DNA of 11,329 bases from CAYSVN01 sp964434585 (GTDB lineage: Bacteria > Patescibacteriota > Gracilibacteria > Peribacterales > Peribacteraceae). This document shows positions 11,276 to 11,329 of this stretch, piece after piece. The translations under genes and the position numbers were made by a program. Each line of letters opens with the position of its first letter. Position 1 is the first letter of the stretch. Under the pieces are notes generated by a model. It was given only the letters and a program-made list of their open reading frames with translations. It was not told the DNA's origin and searched no databases. The stretch covers positions 1 to 11,329 of the forward strand of contig CAYSVN010000039.1 in assembly GCA_964434585.1 (NCBI GenBank), written 5' to 3'.

Positions 11276-11329
11276 ATGTCTAAACTAACCATTGCTGGAA
11301 TAACATTCATTATTCTTGGTTTAATATCT
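11276..11329 (+). CDS. start of a membrane or exported protein (cut by window end)
   Basis: Only 18 codons are visible: MSKLTIAGITFIILGLIS. One Lys followed by a hydrophobic stretch fits a first membrane helix or a signal peptide. The family cannot be told. The promoter just upstream supports this being a real start. Confidence 0.5.
   Translation, partial: MSKLTIAGITFIILGLIS

Overview
The window is a compact, AT-rich bacterial segment with every recognisable gene on the + strand. Its style suggests a small-genome lineage of the Patescibacteria/CPR type. The reasons are minimal promoters, start codons often only 1-13 nt after the predicted transcription start (leaderless or nearly so), Shine-Dalgarno sequences almost absent, single-domain versions of usually larger enzymes, and unfamiliar small proteins. 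This placement is inference; no rRNA or ribosomal protein marker is present. Conserved genes are uninterrupted with TGA read as stop (standard bacterial code), and nearly all stops are TAA.

Layout. 154-2308: a two-gene envelope operon, a GlmU-like sugar-1-phosphate nucleotidyltransferase with a left-handed beta-helix tail, followed 1 nt later by an S11 D-Ala-D-Ala carboxypeptidase-like protein. 2309-3105: an isolated unit (consensus -35, leader hairpin, real Shine-Dalgarno, GTG start, strong terminator) encoding only the IMP-cyclohydrolase half of PurH, with codon usage unlike its neighbours. 3124-3558: a small cytidylyltransferase of the RibL/TagD type whose C-terminus runs into a repeat-like element (about 3505-3660). 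3811-5604: a complete typA/bipA GTPase with terminator. 5701-6933: a divergent PfkB-family sugar kinase. 7054-9599: a coupled pair, a membrane-anchored YiiX-like permuted NlpC/P60 hydrolase overlapping a patatin-like phospholipase by one base (TAATG). 9600-9859: no gene; REP-like inverted repeats and the ssrA promoter. 9860-10301: tmRNA with a 33-codon tag frame. 10344-11177: two AT-rich unrecognised genes (a small membrane protein, then a 136-aa soluble protein). 11276-11329: the first 18 codons of a membrane protein cut by the window edge.

How it fits together. The first two genes and the YiiX-like/patatin pair act on the cell envelope (nucleotide-sugar supply, peptidoglycan trimming, lipid or acyl-bond hydrolysis). 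typA and ssrA serve translation and ribosome rescue. The most notable points are the YiiX-like/patatin module, the unusually long and internally repetitive tmRNA tag, altered catalytic motifs in the PurH-like, carboxypeptidase-like and patatin-like proteins, and an 11-base near-copy of the ssrA 3' end just after the two-gene AT-rich cassette, which could mark a small island.
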